The notes under the pieces are model-generated. The model made no database searches, had not been told where the DNA came from, and worked only from the letters and a program-made list of their open reading frames with translations. 64,000 nucleotides of DNA, taken from the NCBI GenBank assembly GCA_045105615.1, contig JBGCDS010000007.1, positions 143,928 through 207,927 of the forward strand, in the 5' to 3' direction. A program made the translations under genes and the position numbers. Below are positions 43,637 to 52,898 of the stretch, in pieces. Numbering within the stretch: the stretch's first letter is position 1; each line of letters opens with the position of its first letter. The stretch comes from UBA1858 sp045105615. GTDB taxonomy: Bacteria; Pseudomonadota; Gammaproteobacteria; UBA4575.

Positions 43637-44410
43637 ATGGAAAGCTTTACTCTCAACACAGCAATAACTCACTTAAAGTATGTGCTTTTCGTCTTTGTGA
43701 TATTGATCACATCAAATCAAACTGCGTACGCTGAAGAAAAACACCAAAGCGTACAAGTCGCTGATCCCTATATTGAAATGCACACCGGGCCTGGAAGGGG
43801 CTTTCCTATTTTCCATGTCGTAGATCGTTATGAATGGGTGGAGATAATTAAACGAAAAACAGACTGGTTCAAAGTTAGAACAGATCAAAATAAAACGGGG
43901 TGGGTTCCGCGTTCACAGATGGAACGTACGTTGACGCAAGCAGGCACTAAAAAAAGATTTCGTGACGTTCTTGTTAATGATTACTTGAGACGACGCTTTG
44001 AGTTTGGTGTCTCTGGTGGTGACTTTGAAAGTGATCCATTTGTTACGGCACGCTTGGGTTATAAAATTTCACAAAATATCTTGATTGAATTGGCCTATGG
44101 AGAAGTGGCCGGTGATTTCTCCAGCTCGGATATATACAGCATTAACCTGGTTTCAACACCCTTTCCTAAATGGCGGGTGAGTCCAAATTTCACGATAGGT
44201 TATGGTCGATTCGAGAATACACCTAGAGCAACATTAGTGAATGCTGAAGACACTGATTCCGATTTAGCAAATGCTGGAATCGGAGCAAGGTTTTATTTAA
44301 CTGAGCGTTTCTTTATACGCGCTGACTATCGTTATCACATTGTGTTATCGAATGATGATGAAACAGATGATTTCGATGAAATTACTGGCGGCATTGGATT
44401 TTTCTTTTAA
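43637..44410 (+). CDS. SH3-domain plus outer-membrane beta-barrel protein
   Basis: The 257-residue exported protein has a signal region to about residue 32 and a bacterial SH3 domain (VADPYIEMHTGPGRGFPIFH, then KTGWVPRSQMERTL, about 38-92). A beta-barrel domain of about 150 residues follows, ending in Phe (GGIGFFF), as required for outer-membrane assembly. The barrel resembles the small OMP family named from Myxococcus. The SH3 module likely touches peptidoglycan or a periplasmic partner. It is part of the array at 40095-56501, 19 bases before the next barrel gene. Confidence 0.7.
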   Translation: MESFTLNTAITHLKYVLFVFVILITSNQTAYAEEKHQSVQVADPYIEMHTGPGRGFPIFHVVDRYEWVEIIKRKTDWFKVRTDQNKTGWVPRSQMERTLTQAGTKKRFRDVLVNDYLRRRFEFGVSGGDFESDPFVTARLGYKISQNILIELAYGEVAGDFSSSDIYSINLVSTPFPKWRVSPNFTIGYGRFENTPRATLVNAEDTDSDLANAGIGARFYLTERFFIRADYRYHIVLSNDDETDDFDEITGGIGFFF

Positions 44411-44429
44411 AGAAGGTAAGGAATAAGTT

Positions 44430-45065
44430 ATGAAATGGATTTCAATAGTGCTAATGATGCTTATCAGCATTAATACCAGCATAGTTTTTGCGGAAGATGA
44501 TCAAGAAGCAGAACAAGAGCAGGTCATTAAGCCAGACATATATCGTCGAGATATTTTGGTACCTAAAATTGATACAGAGGATTTTGAGATTACAGCATTC
44601 TATGGTGTCTTAGATATTGAGGATTTTGGCTCTGAACCTGTGATTGGCATACGTGCAGCCTATCATGTTACTGAAGATTTCTTTGTTGAAGCTACTTACG
44701 CTGAATCTGAAGTGAATGATGAGTCATTTCGTCGGCTAGGTTTGCCATTGTTCCCTCAAGAAACGCAGGACGTTGAATATTACGCATTATCAATAGGGTA
44801 CAACGTATTGCCAGGTGAAGTGTTTTTGGGTAGCGACATTGCCATGAGTAGTTCTTTTTATGTGCTTGCAGGTGTTGGTAATGTTGAATTTATCGAAGAA
44901 GATGAATTTGCTTATCACGTTGGAGTGGGTTTGAAGGTATTGCCAACAGATTGGTTATCAGTGAGATTTGATTTTAGAGATTACATCTACGAAACAGACC
45001 TTCTTGGTGAAAATGAATTTACTCATAATTTAGAAGCAACACTTAACATTGGCGTATTCTTTTAA
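44430..45065 (+). CDS. Outer-membrane beta-barrel protein
   Basis: The 211-residue protein has a signal peptide (ending IVFAED), an acidic linker (DQEAEQEQ) and a compact beta-barrel ending in Phe (LNIGVFF). ISITAFYGVLDIEDFG-like strands and the DWLSVRFDFRDYIYETDLLG segment resemble the barrel of the preceding protein. The two probably form a paired outer-membrane component. In the Myxococcus Glt machine, GltA and GltB are likewise two small outer-membrane barrels; the comparison is by composition only. Confidence 0.65.
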   Translation: MKWISIVLMMLISINTSIVFAEDDQEAEQEQVIKPDIYRRDILVPKIDTEDFEITAFYGVLDIEDFGSEPVIGIRAAYHVTEDFFVEATYAESEVNDESFRRLGLPLFPQETQDVEYYALSIGYNVLPGEVFLGSDIAMSSSFYVLAGVGNVEFIEEDEFAYHVGVGLKVLPTDWLSVRFDFRDYIYETDLLGENEFTHNLEATLNIGVFF

Positions 45066-45083
45066 CGAGAATGTGAAGTCATC

Positions 45084-45599
45084 ATGAATAAAATTACAAT
45101 GAAAAATATTTTGCTAATTATTACAGGATTTCTGTGTTTGATTTCTATGAGTGTGCTAGTTGCAAGTAGTGATCTATTAGGAAAGACAGCACCTGATTTT
45201 ACTTTAAAAAGTGATCAAGGTGACAACAGAAAACTTAGTGAATATAGAGGCAAAGTAGTATTAATTAATTTTTGGGCTTCATGGTGTGGCCCTTGCCAAC
45301 AAGAATTGCCTAAACTTTCGGAGTTGAGAGGGCTGCATGATGAATATGATTTTGAGTTGCTAGCGGTCAATATTGATGAAGAACCAGAAAAGGCTTTGAA
45401 GCTAGCTAAAAAATTAGCAATTGATTTTCCAATTCTATTTGATGACCTAAAACAGGTGAGTAAATTATACGATATAGATGCCATGCCAATGACTATCCTT
45501 ATCGATAGAAATGGTGAGGTTCGCTACATACATCGTGGTTATAAAGAAAGTTACCTTAGTCTTTATCAACAACAGATTAAGCAATTGAAGTATGAATAA
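45084..45599 (+). CDS. TlpA/ResA-like thioredoxin-fold protein
   Basis: The 171-residue exported protein has an N-terminal hydrophobic anchor (about 8-27) and a thioredoxin-like domain with WASWCGPCQQELPKL (about 70-84) and the cis-Pro loop DAMPMTILIDRNG. It likely reduces cysteines in the periplasm, for instance in the heme-binding lipoproteins upstream or the Cys-tailed DUF4266 lipoprotein immediately downstream. The latter starts three bases after its stop. Confidence 0.82.
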   Translation: MNKITMKNILLIITGFLCLISMSVLVASSDLLGKTAPDFTLKSDQGDNRKLSEYRGKVVLINFWASWCGPCQQELPKLSELRGLHDEYDFELLAVNIDEEPEKALKLAKKLAIDFPILFDDLKQVSKLYDIDAMPMTILIDRNGEVRYIHRGYKESYLSLYQQQIKQLKYE

Positions 45600-45602
45600 G
45601 TC

Positions 45603-45833
45603 ATGATGATTAAATCTTTTATTTTATTATTCATTATTATCGGTTTGACTGCATGCAGCATTAAGCCTATCGAACCATGGGTGGCTCCTTATGAGAGAGA
45701 GCATCTAGCAGATCCGATTATGGACCCAGATCGTGATGCTGTCTTTAGCACTTTTAGGCAACATACATACGAAACACGCGAAGGTGCTAAAGGTGCGGGT
45801 TCTGCACAGGGAAGTGGTTGTGGCTGTAATTAA
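45603..45833 (+). CDS. DUF4266 lipoprotein with CGC tail
   Basis: The 76-residue lipoprotein has a lipobox LTAC (Cys18) and the conserved pattern WVAPYEREHLADPIMDPDRD followed by a Gly-rich C-terminus ending GSGCGCN. The C-terminal Cys pair is the hallmark of DUF4266 and suggests metal or flavin-redox involvement. DUF4266 proteins are repeatedly found next to DUF3570 proteins. Here the DUF3570 start codon lies inside its 3' end. Function unknown. Confidence 0.8.
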   Translation: MMIKSFILLFIIIGLTACSIKPIEPWVAPYEREHLADPIMDPDRDAVFSTFRQHTYETREGAKGAGSAQGSGCGCN

Positions 45834-46956
45834 TCTACCACTAAATATAAGCGCGATTATTATCAGCGTAATAATTGGCTTGTCAATTATAAGTCATCCA
45901 GTATTTTCTGTTCAGTTACCAGAAGACAGAGCGGATATTCAATACCATTATTATGATGGTGGTGGGGTAGAAGTTGATGGAGCCACAGTATTAGTGCGCA
46001 AAAGTTTCGCGCAAAAATTTTCTATTTACGGTAAGTATCATCAAGACAGCATTACAGGTGCATCGCCTGATGTGTTAGCTGGCGCTAGTGAATATTCTGA
46101 AGATAGAGATGAATACACTATTGGTGGCAACTATTTGCATGACAATACATTGATGGGTGCATTTTTTACCTATAGTGATGAGGATGATTACGAAGCTAAT
46201 ACTGCTGGTTTCAATATATCACATGATATGTTCAGTGATTTAACTACGATAGGTTTGGGGTTTTCTTATGGTTGGGATACGGTAAAGCGTGTTGATGCCC
46301 CTGAGTTCGAAGAAGACTTAAGGCGCACTCAATATCGCGTGTCATTGTCTCAAGTAATCACTAGCAAAATTAAAGCAAGTTTATCTTATGAGGCTACAGT
46401 CGAAGATGGTTTTCTGAATAATCCATACCGTTTTGTCATTATTGGTAACGTACCTCAGGGCTTAGGGTCAGAGGTATATCCAGGCACACGTACGAGCCAA
46501 GCAACTGCTATTCGTGCCACTAAGTATTGGGATTTCAAAGGTGCGACATCATTGGGCTATCGTTATTTTAGAGATACCTGGGATATTGTGGCGCATACAT
46601 TGGATTTCACTTATTCACAATATTTTGGTGATCGCTGGTTAACAGATTTTTATGGGCGTTATTACACTCAAGATGCTGCTGACTTTTATAGTAATAATTT
46701 CTCGGTGCGACAAAACTTTCTAGCTAGAGATAAAGAACTAAGCACATTTGATAGCTATTCAATTGGTGCAAAAGTGAGCTATAAGATTTTTGACGAATAT
46801 TCACGATTCAATAATGGCACGCTGAATTTTTCAGCAGAATATATTGACTATCAATATGACGATTATAGCGGGATAGAAGACCTTTCCGTCATCACTGATG
46901 ATCCATATTCGTTTGATGCGGCAGTATTGCAGTTGTTCTTTTCGGTGAGATATTAA
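45820..46956 (+). CDS. DUF3570 outer-membrane beta-barrel with ApbE-like motif
   Basis: The protein has about 378 residues from the GTG at 45820, chosen because AGGGAAG at 45808-45814 is a good ribosome-binding site and a signal peptide follows (ISAIIISVIIGLSIISHPVFS). The mature beta-barrel starts with LPEDRADIQYHYYDGGG and ends FFSVRY. Near residue 76 it reads DSITGAS, matching the D-x-x-(T/S)-G-A-(T/S) pattern that ApbE modifies with FMN; AGAS follows shortly after. The apbE gene is 6 kb upstream. Coupled to the DUF4266 gene by a 14-base overlap. The barrel role and flavin attachment are inferences. Confidence 0.75.
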   Translation: MAVINLPLNISAIIISVIIGLSIISHPVFSVQLPEDRADIQYHYYDGGGVEVDGATVLVRKSFAQKFSIYGKYHQDSITGASPDVLAGASEYSEDRDEYTIGGNYLHDNTLMGAFFTYSDEDDYEANTAGFNISHDMFSDLTTIGLGFSYGWDTVKRVDAPEFEEDLRRTQYRVSLSQVITSKIKASLSYEATVEDGFLNNPYRFVIIGNVPQGLGSEVYPGTRTSQATAIRATKYWDFKGATSLGYRYFRDTWDIVAHTLDFTYSQYFGDRWLTDFYGRYYTQDAADFYSNNFSVRQNFLARDKELSTFDSYSIGAKVSYKIFDEYSRFNNGTLNFSAEYIDYQYDDYSGIEDLSVITDDPYSFDAAVLQLFFSVRY

Positions 46957-46977
46957 TCCGATGAGAATGAATAATTT

Positions 46978-46990
46978 AAAGGAGGTAGGT
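46978..46990 (+). promoter_or_regulatory. Strong ribosome-binding site deciding the start at 46991
   Basis: AAAGGAGGTAGGT immediately precedes ATG at 46991. The AGGAGGT core is a perfect anti-16S match, the strongest in the window. It shows that the in-frame ATG at 46961 is not the start and that a signal peptide begins at 46991. Confidence 0.8.
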
Positions 46991-47530
46991 ATGCCTACAA
47001 AATTACTAGTATTTATAATCTCTATGTTAATTGCGGGCAGTGTTATTGCTGCAACTCAAACTGATGAAAATTTAGATGATGAATTTAAGTCATTAGATGG
47101 GCGAGTTCAGCACTTAAAGAAAGAAGTGCTAGAAATTAATCGTGATTTATACGTATTAGAAGAAGAATTACTTTTTCCCGCTAATACTCAAATTGCGGTT
47201 TTTGTTTCGGTAGATGTTGGTGATTTTTTTGATCTGGACTCTGTGCAATTAAAGTTAGACGATAAAATTGTTGCTAACTATCTTTATACCAAACGTGAAG
47301 TCGACGCATTACATCGCGGTGGTGTTCAGCAATTATATCTTGGTAATGTTACCAGTGGCGAACATGAATTGGTGGCGATTCTTGTAGGCAAGGGGCCAAA
47401 CGGACGTGATTATCGTCGTGGTGCTGATATTAAAGTTAAAAAAGGACTTGGTGCTAAATATTTAGAATTAAAAATTTCTGATAGAACAATTAAAAAGCAG
47501 CCTGAATTTGTCATTAAAGAATGGCAATAA
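46991..47530 (+). CDS. Exported coiled-coil protein of the envelope-machine operon
   Basis: The 179-residue protein starts MPTKLLVFIISMLIAGSVIA, a signal peptide. A heptad-rich helix follows (LDGRVQHLKKEVLEINRDLY, about residues 38-60) and then a beta-domain (AVFVSVDVGDFFDLDSVQLK) ending FVIKEWQ. No family is recognised with confidence. Its position just before the TPR proteins and the TolQ/TolR genes suggests a periplasmic structural part of the same complex. Start revised by the strong ribosome-binding site. Confidence 0.6.
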   Translation: MPTKLLVFIISMLIAGSVIAATQTDENLDDEFKSLDGRVQHLKKEVLEINRDLYVLEEELLFPANTQIAVFVSVDVGDFFDLDSVQLKLDDKIVANYLYTKREVDALHRGGVQQLYLGNVTSGEHELVAILVGKGPNGRDYRRGADIKVKKGLGAKYLELKISDRTIKKQPEFVIKEWQ

Positions 47531-47563
47531 GCGATATATCAAAAATATTATTGCTAGATAACT

Positions 47564-49459
47564 ATGTTTTCTAAATTGATTAAATGTTTAGTCGTGATTT
47601 GCATGATTGCAAAGGTGACTGTGCATGCTGATGAAAAGGCTGAAGAAAAGATAGCTATCAATACCGTGAAGGACTTGCACTACGGTGAGGTATTATTTCA
47701 TTTCTTCCAAGATGATTATTTTACTTCAATCACACACCTTCTGGCCGCACAACAGTTAAATAGAGTGGCTAACCATAGACCTGATGACGAGTTATTATTA
47801 GGTGGGATTGAACTGTCATATGGTATGCATCATGAAGCGGGCAAAATATTTGCAAGAGTACTTGAAGAAAACACCGATGATGCGGTTAAAAATAGAGCTT
47901 ATTATTATCTATCAAAAATATCCTATCAGCGTGGTTATCTCGCAAACGCCACAGACTATGTGCAAAATATAAAAGGTGCAGTACACGCAGATATCTTTAG
48001 TGATGTTAAGTTATTGAAGAGTCAAGTTTATTTGGATATAGGTCAACCTGAAAAAGCGATTGCAACTCTTGATGGGTGGAAGGCACCTAAATCACATAAA
48101 CCTTATGCATTACATAATCTTGGTATTGCTCATATACGAAGTGGCAATGTCCTCGATGGTGTTAATAATTTAAAATATGCGAGTAAACAAAAAGTAAGAA
48201 GCTCTGATCAGTTAACACTCAGAGATAAGTCTAATTTAGTGGCTGGTTTAGCGTTATTGAAAGATGAGCCAGAAAAAGCTCAGGGCTACTTGGAAGATGT
48301 CAGGTTAAGTGGTCTATATTCTGACATTTCATTATTAACTATGGGTTGGGCGCATAGTGAACAGGGTAATTATGAAAAAGCGTTAGCACCTTGGTTAGAG
48401 TTAAAAAATCGTCGATTAACGACAACGCCTGTTCAAGAAGGATTGTTAGCGATTGCTTATGGTTATGGACAGTTAGGATTAAATGGTCGTGCTGTAAAAT
48501 CATATGAAGATGCCATTAATTCTTATCAAGTCGAAACGACTAAATTAACTGAATCTATCGCATCAATTGAAGAAGGGAAGTTCATTTCAGCGTTAATTAA
48601 TAAGACGCAAGAAGAACCACTATTAGGTTGGTTTTGGTCATTAAAAAGTATTCCTTCTGTTCCAGAAATGCGATACCTATCAGAATTGATGGCAGATCAT
48701 CAATTTCATGAAGCAGTAAAAAATTTCCGTGATTTAATTTTTCTTCAAGAAAATCTTCGATATTGGTTAGAGAATATTCATGTCTATAACACTATGTTGG
48801 ATACACGCAAAGCACGTTATGAAGAAACTGCACCTGTCGCTGGTAAGACGCTGAAAAGGTCTCAATTAAAACGCCTTCAATCTAGATACGATGAATTAAC
48901 AGAATCATTAAGCAATGCGGAAGCAGACCAAGACGTATTAGCGTTTGTTAATGATGACGAGTTATTAAATATAAAACGTATTGAGCGATTGAAAATTAAG
49001 TTGACCGCGTTAAGTGAACAGGATCCAAGAAATAAACAGTATCTAGATGGGTTGAAACGATTGAGGATTCTTAAAGGGCGTATTTATTGGGAAGTTTCAC
49101 AGCAATATGCGCAGAGAAAATGGAATGCTAAGACTGATTTGAAAGCAATCGAACAAGAAATTATGAATTTAGCAGAAGTAGAAGAATCTATTGGTACAGT
49201 AGATCAAGTGGCAAGTTTTGGATTTGGTGGCTTTCAATATCGTATAGATGAAATTAAGCAAAGAATAGAAAATTCATTGCCACGATTAGTGGTTGCATAT
49301 GAGAAACAAAGTAAGTTGATTGAAAAATTGGCAGTGCGTGAATTGGTTAAGCGAAAATTGGTGATGAAAAGCTATAGAGCACAGGCCAAACTTGCGTTAG
49401 CTCAAGCCTATGACCAAGCCACTATTGATAATCCTGAAATTATTGGAGAAGAAGAATGA
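47564..49459 (+). CDS. Periplasmic TPR-repeat protein
   Basis: The 631-residue protein has a signal peptide (to about residue 22), then many TPR-like helical repeats (EVLFHFFQDDYFTSITHLLA; MGWAHSEQGNYEKALAPWLE; LAIAYGYGQLGLNGRAVKSY). A Lys/Glu-rich coiled-coil half lies at about 420-500, with a second helical region beyond. It ends EIIGEEE. The next gene overlaps it by four bases (ATGA at 49456-49459). TPR proteins of this kind accompany Agl/Glt-like TolQR systems. The specific partner is unknown. Confidence 0.72.
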   Translation: MFSKLIKCLVVICMIAKVTVHADEKAEEKIAINTVKDLHYGEVLFHFFQDDYFTSITHLLAAQQLNRVANHRPDDELLLGGIELSYGMHHEAGKIFARVLEENTDDAVKNRAYYYLSKISYQRGYLANATDYVQNIKGAVHADIFSDVKLLKSQVYLDIGQPEKAIATLDGWKAPKSHKPYALHNLGIAHIRSGNVLDGVNNLKYASKQKVRSSDQLTLRDKSNLVAGLALLKDEPEKAQGYLEDVRLSGLYSDISLLTMGWAHSEQGNYEKALAPWLELKNRRLTTTPVQEGLLAIAYGYGQLGLNGRAVKSYEDAINSYQVETTKLTESIASIEEGKFISALINKTQEEPLLGWFWSLKSIPSVPEMRYLSELMADHQFHEAVKNFRDLIFLQENLRYWLENIHVYNTMLDTRKARYEETAPVAGKTLKRSQLKRLQSRYDELTESLSNAEADQDVLAFVNDDELLNIKRIERLKIKLTALSEQDPRNKQYLDGLKRLRILKGRIYWEVSQQYAQRKWNAKTDLKAIEQEIMNLAEVEESIGTVDQVASFGFGGFQYRIDEIKQRIENSLPRLVVAYEKQSKLIEKLAVRELVKRKLVMKSYRAQAKLALAQAYDQATIDNPEIIGEEE

Positions 49460-52272
49460 AGCATATTCGTTTTTGTTGCGTTTATGCATTAGTTATAAGC
49501 TTGCAAGCCTGTGGGTGGGGTGGTGGTTCTTACTATACGATTGAAGATCTAGAACGTAAGAAAGTTGATGTGGAAAACGACATTCCTGTAGAGAGTAGTC
49601 GTAAAAAAGCCATTCATAGTTACCGTGAATTGTTAGTTGATGAAGATCAGGAAAAAGACTCACCTGTGGTGATACGTCGATTGGGTGATTTAAGGCTTGA
49701 AGAGAATGAAGATCTACAGGCTGTTGATGTCTCAAGCCCACAGGTCGCAGAGAAATTTACAACCACTGATATTAATTATAAAGAGACAATCGATTTATAT
49801 GAATACCTGCTGGATGAGAAGTCTGATTACCAACTAAACGACGTTGTTTTATATCAGTTATCACGTGCTTATGAGGCAGCCGATGAGCGTGAAAAGATGT
49901 TGAATAGTTTGGATCGGTTAATTGCTCAATTTCCGAATTCAGATTACTACGTTGAAGCTCAATTCCGTCGTGGTGAAACATTATTTGTTGATAAAAAGTA
50001 TAAACGTGCCGAATTAGCCTATGCGGAAGTAATTCAGTTAGGCAAAGACAGCCGTTTTTATAATCATGCGTTGTATAAGCAAGGTTGGTCTCATTTTAAG
50101 ATGCTTGACTATGATGTCGGTTTGCACTCATTTATCGCACTAATAGATAGCATGATCAAGCAGGATGTTGAGAAAGATATTGAAGCACTTACGCGTCCAG
50201 AAAAAGAGTTGTTAGATGATTCATTGAGAGCATTAGCCTTGAGTTATGGTTATTTAGGCGGACCTGCCGAAATCTCGAGTTATTTTAATGGGTATGGTCG
50301 TCGCCCTTATGAATCATTGATATATGATCGTTTAGGTCTGCAATTCTTGGAGAAGCAGCGTTTTAGTGATGCCGCTAATACCTTTAGAGAATTTGTTAAA
50401 CATAATTCATTTGATAAGCAAGCACCTGATTTTCAAATTAGAGCAATTGATTCATTTAAGAAGGGTAAGTTTCCATCTGAAGTATTAACCGCTAAGAAAC
50501 AGTTTGTTGAAAATTATCATATTAATTCTGAGTACTGGTCGCACAACAAGATTGAATCTGCACCACATGTGGTTGAGTTTCTTAAATCCAATATTGTTGA
50601 TCTGGCTAAGTACTATCATGCAGTTGCACAAAAAACTAAGAAAAAGCCAGATTACATAGAAGCAACACGCTGGTATCAAGCTTATATTGCTTCATTTCCA
50701 GAAGATCCACATTCAGCGCATATGAATTTTTTGCTGGCAGATATTTGGTTTGAAACTAAAGAGTATAAAAATGCTGTGGCTGAGTTTGAGAAGACTGCTT
50801 ATCAGTACCAACCCCATGCTAAAGACTCAGAAGCTGGTTATGCTGCATTAGTAGCATTTAATGATTGGTTATCAGCAACTAAAGACTCTAATCTTAATTC
50901 ACAGATTAAATCGAGACAGATCGATAGTACATTTAAATTCGCTAATAAGTTTCCAACGCATTCAGAGGCGCCGGTAGCTTTGACTAAAGCTGCTGAAGAT
51001 TTATTTTCGATTAAAGATTACACCAGAGCAATTGAAGCTTCTAGCTTGTTAGTAGAAAAATTTGCGGAAAGTGATGTCAAATTACGTAAAAGTGCTTGGA
51101 CAGTCAAAGCACATTCGTCATTTGAATTGAATGATTATCCGAATTCAGAAACTGCCTATCAACAGGCAATTCTATTAGTGGGTAAAGACGTAAAAGAGCG
51201 TAAAAAGTTAGAAGAAAAGCTAGCAGCGTCTATTTATAAACAAGGCGAAGCAAGTCAACTTGCAGGTGAGACTGATGCTGCAGTCGATCATTACTTGAGG
51301 GTTGGTCAAATAGTGCCAGATTCCGATATTCGTCCTGCTGCTCAATATGATGCAGCGACGTTATTGCTTAAATCAGAACAGTGGTCACGAGCTGCTTCTG
51401 TATTAGAAGATTTCAGAAGTCGTTTTCCAAATCACAAAGAGCAGTCATCAATTACTCATAAGCTTGCGTTAGTGTATGAAAAAGATCAGCGTAATTTATT
51501 GGCGGCACAAGAATACGAAAGAATTAGTTTAGATGATGCTAATGATAAAGAAACACAACGTACATCAAGTTTAGTGGCTGCAGATTTGTATGCTAAAGAA
51601 AAAGATGATTATCGTGCTCTAGATATATATAAGAATTACATTAAAAGATTCCCTAAGCCCTATGAGGCTTCACTAGAAGTACGTCAATCGCTGGTAGATC
51701 TATACTCTTCAAGACAAGAAACCCAATCAGTAAAGCAGTGGCGCGAAGACATTATCAAGTCTGAGGCAGCGGCTGGTTCTGCGAGTACTGATCGTATGAA
51801 GTTTATTGCTGCGAATGCATCACTACAGTTAGCGATCCCAAAATACACTACTTTTAATGCCAGTCGATTGAAGATTCCATTAAAGACCAGTTTGAAAGTG
51901 AAGAAAAGTTTGATGGAAAGGGCGCTGACTGCATTTGAGCTAGCGGGCGCTTATAAGGTACAAGAAGTAACGACTGCTGCAACGTACTATTCTGGCTTGA
52001 TTTACTACGACTTTAGTCGTGCATTAATGCAATCTGATCGGCCTCGAGGTCTTTCAGAAGAAGAACTGGCGCAGTATGACCTATTACTAGAAGAGCAGGC
52101 ATTTCCATTTGAGGAACAGGCGATTGAGTTATTTGAGCTTAATGCGCGTAGGACGGCAGATGGTGTCTATAACGAATGGATACGAGAGAGCTTACGTGAA
52201 TTAGGCGAACTGGTTCCCGCTCGATATGCCAGAACTGAGAAGTCAGAAATTTTTGTGGAGACAATTCATTAA
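49456..52272 (+). CDS. Large TPR lipoprotein
   Basis: The 938-residue lipoprotein has lipobox LQAC (Cys19) and tandem BamD/YbgF-like TPR units (VVLYQLSRAYEAADEREKML; AQFRRGETLFVDKKYKRAEL; HALYKQGWSHFKMLDYDVGL; LLADIWFETKEYKNAVAEFE and others), covering about residues 95-770. It probably forms a long solenoid in the periplasm, tethered to a membrane by its lipid. It corresponds in type to the TPR proteins of the Myxococcus Glt complex. It starts in the ATGA overlap with the previous gene and its end overlaps the next gene by 47 bases. Confidence 0.75.
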   Translation: MKHIRFCCVYALVISLQACGWGGGSYYTIEDLERKKVDVENDIPVESSRKKAIHSYRELLVDEDQEKDSPVVIRRLGDLRLEENEDLQAVDVSSPQVAEKFTTTDINYKETIDLYEYLLDEKSDYQLNDVVLYQLSRAYEAADEREKMLNSLDRLIAQFPNSDYYVEAQFRRGETLFVDKKYKRAELAYAEVIQLGKDSRFYNHALYKQGWSHFKMLDYDVGLHSFIALIDSMIKQDVEKDIEALTRPEKELLDDSLRALALSYGYLGGPAEISSYFNGYGRRPYESLIYDRLGLQFLEKQRFSDAANTFREFVKHNSFDKQAPDFQIRAIDSFKKGKFPSEVLTAKKQFVENYHINSEYWSHNKIESAPHVVEFLKSNIVDLAKYYHAVAQKTKKKPDYIEATRWYQAYIASFPEDPHSAHMNFLLADIWFETKEYKNAVAEFEKTAYQYQPHAKDSEAGYAALVAFNDWLSATKDSNLNSQIKSRQIDSTFKFANKFPTHSEAPVALTKAAEDLFSIKDYTRAIEASSLLVEKFAESDVKLRKSAWTVKAHSSFELNDYPNSETAYQQAILLVGKDVKERKKLEEKLAASIYKQGEASQLAGETDAAVDHYLRVGQIVPDSDIRPAAQYDAATLLLKSEQWSRAASVLEDFRSRFPNHKEQSSITHKLALVYEKDQRNLLAAQEYERISLDDANDKETQRTSSLVAADLYAKEKDDYRALDIYKNYIKRFPKPYEASLEVRQSLVDLYSSRQETQSVKQWREDIIKSEAAAGSASTDRMKFIAANASLQLAIPKYTTFNASRLKIPLKTSLKVKKSLMERALTAFELAGAYKVQEVTTAATYYSGLIYYDFSRALMQSDRPRGLSEEELAQYDLLLEEQAFPFEEQAIELFELNARRTADGVYNEWIRESLRELGELVPARYARTEKSEIFVETIH

Positions 52273-52882
52273 TATTAACTACATCATTTTAAGTGCCGTT
52301 GCCTTGCTGTTAACAGCCTGTGCTAGCGCGCCTGGAAAGATCTCTTCTTCCGCAAAAGATGGTGATGCAAGCCCAGTAGTGGTTAAGAAAAATTACAAAA
52401 TATCTGCTTCAGTTGAACAGCAATTTGCTTACGGCATTGAAGCGATGGCAACAGAAGATTATCTGCAAGCGATCGACATTTTCAAAAAAGTTGCAGAAAA
52501 AGAATCACGTGCCTCAGGTCCATGGGTGAATATCGCGATTGCATATAGAAAATTAGATCAAATAGATAAGGCCGATGAGGCCATTGAAACAGCCGTTAAG
52601 TTGAATCCGAGCAATCCTTACGCATTAAATCAGGCAGGCATTATTAAGCGTGAAAAAGGCCAGTTTGAAGAAGCTCAAAATATGTATAAAAGCGCGTTGG
52701 CCGAGTATCCGAATTACGCAAACGCTCATCTAAATTTAGCTATTTTATGTGACCTATATTTACAGAAAATAGTCTGTGCGAAATCTCATTATCAAGCATA
52801 TCAAGAAATTGAAAAAAATGACGATAAACAAGTCATAGCTTGGATGAGTGATTTGTCTCGAAGAGAGAGTCAAATAAAATAG
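52226..52882 (+). CDS. TPR lipoprotein, GltE-like in size and type
   Basis: The protein of up to 218 residues has lipobox LLTAC (SAVALLLTACASAPG) and two or three TPR units (GPWVNIAIAYRKLDQIDKAD; ALNQAGIIKREKGQFEEAQN; ANAHLNLAILCDLYLQKIVC). An in-frame TTG at 52253 would give a more compact signal peptide and a shorter overlap with the previous gene. Its size and lipidation resemble the GltE (AglT) TPR lipoprotein of Myxococcus. Assignment is by type rather than proven homology. Confidence 0.7.
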   Translation: MPELRSQKFLWRQFININYIILSAVALLLTACASAPGKISSSAKDGDASPVVVKKNYKISASVEQQFAYGIEAMATEDYLQAIDIFKKVAEKESRASGPWVNIAIAYRKLDQIDKADEAIETAVKLNPSNPYALNQAGIIKREKGQFEEAQNMYKSALAEYPNYANAHLNLAILCDLYLQKIVCAKSHYQAYQEIEKNDDKQVIAWMSDLSRRESQIK

Positions 52883-52898
52883 TGGTGGAGTTGAGGTA

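Noticed and set aside
45733..45819. Longer N-terminus for the DUF3570 protein, starting at 45733
   Set aside because: It would overlap most of the DUF4266 gene in another frame, would put a non-secretory sequence before the signal peptide, and has a worse ribosome-binding site than GTG 45820.
46961..46990. Ten extra N-terminal codons for the coiled-coil protein
   Set aside because: The perfect AGGAGGT site sits inside them, directly before ATG 46991, and a signal peptide starts at 46991.
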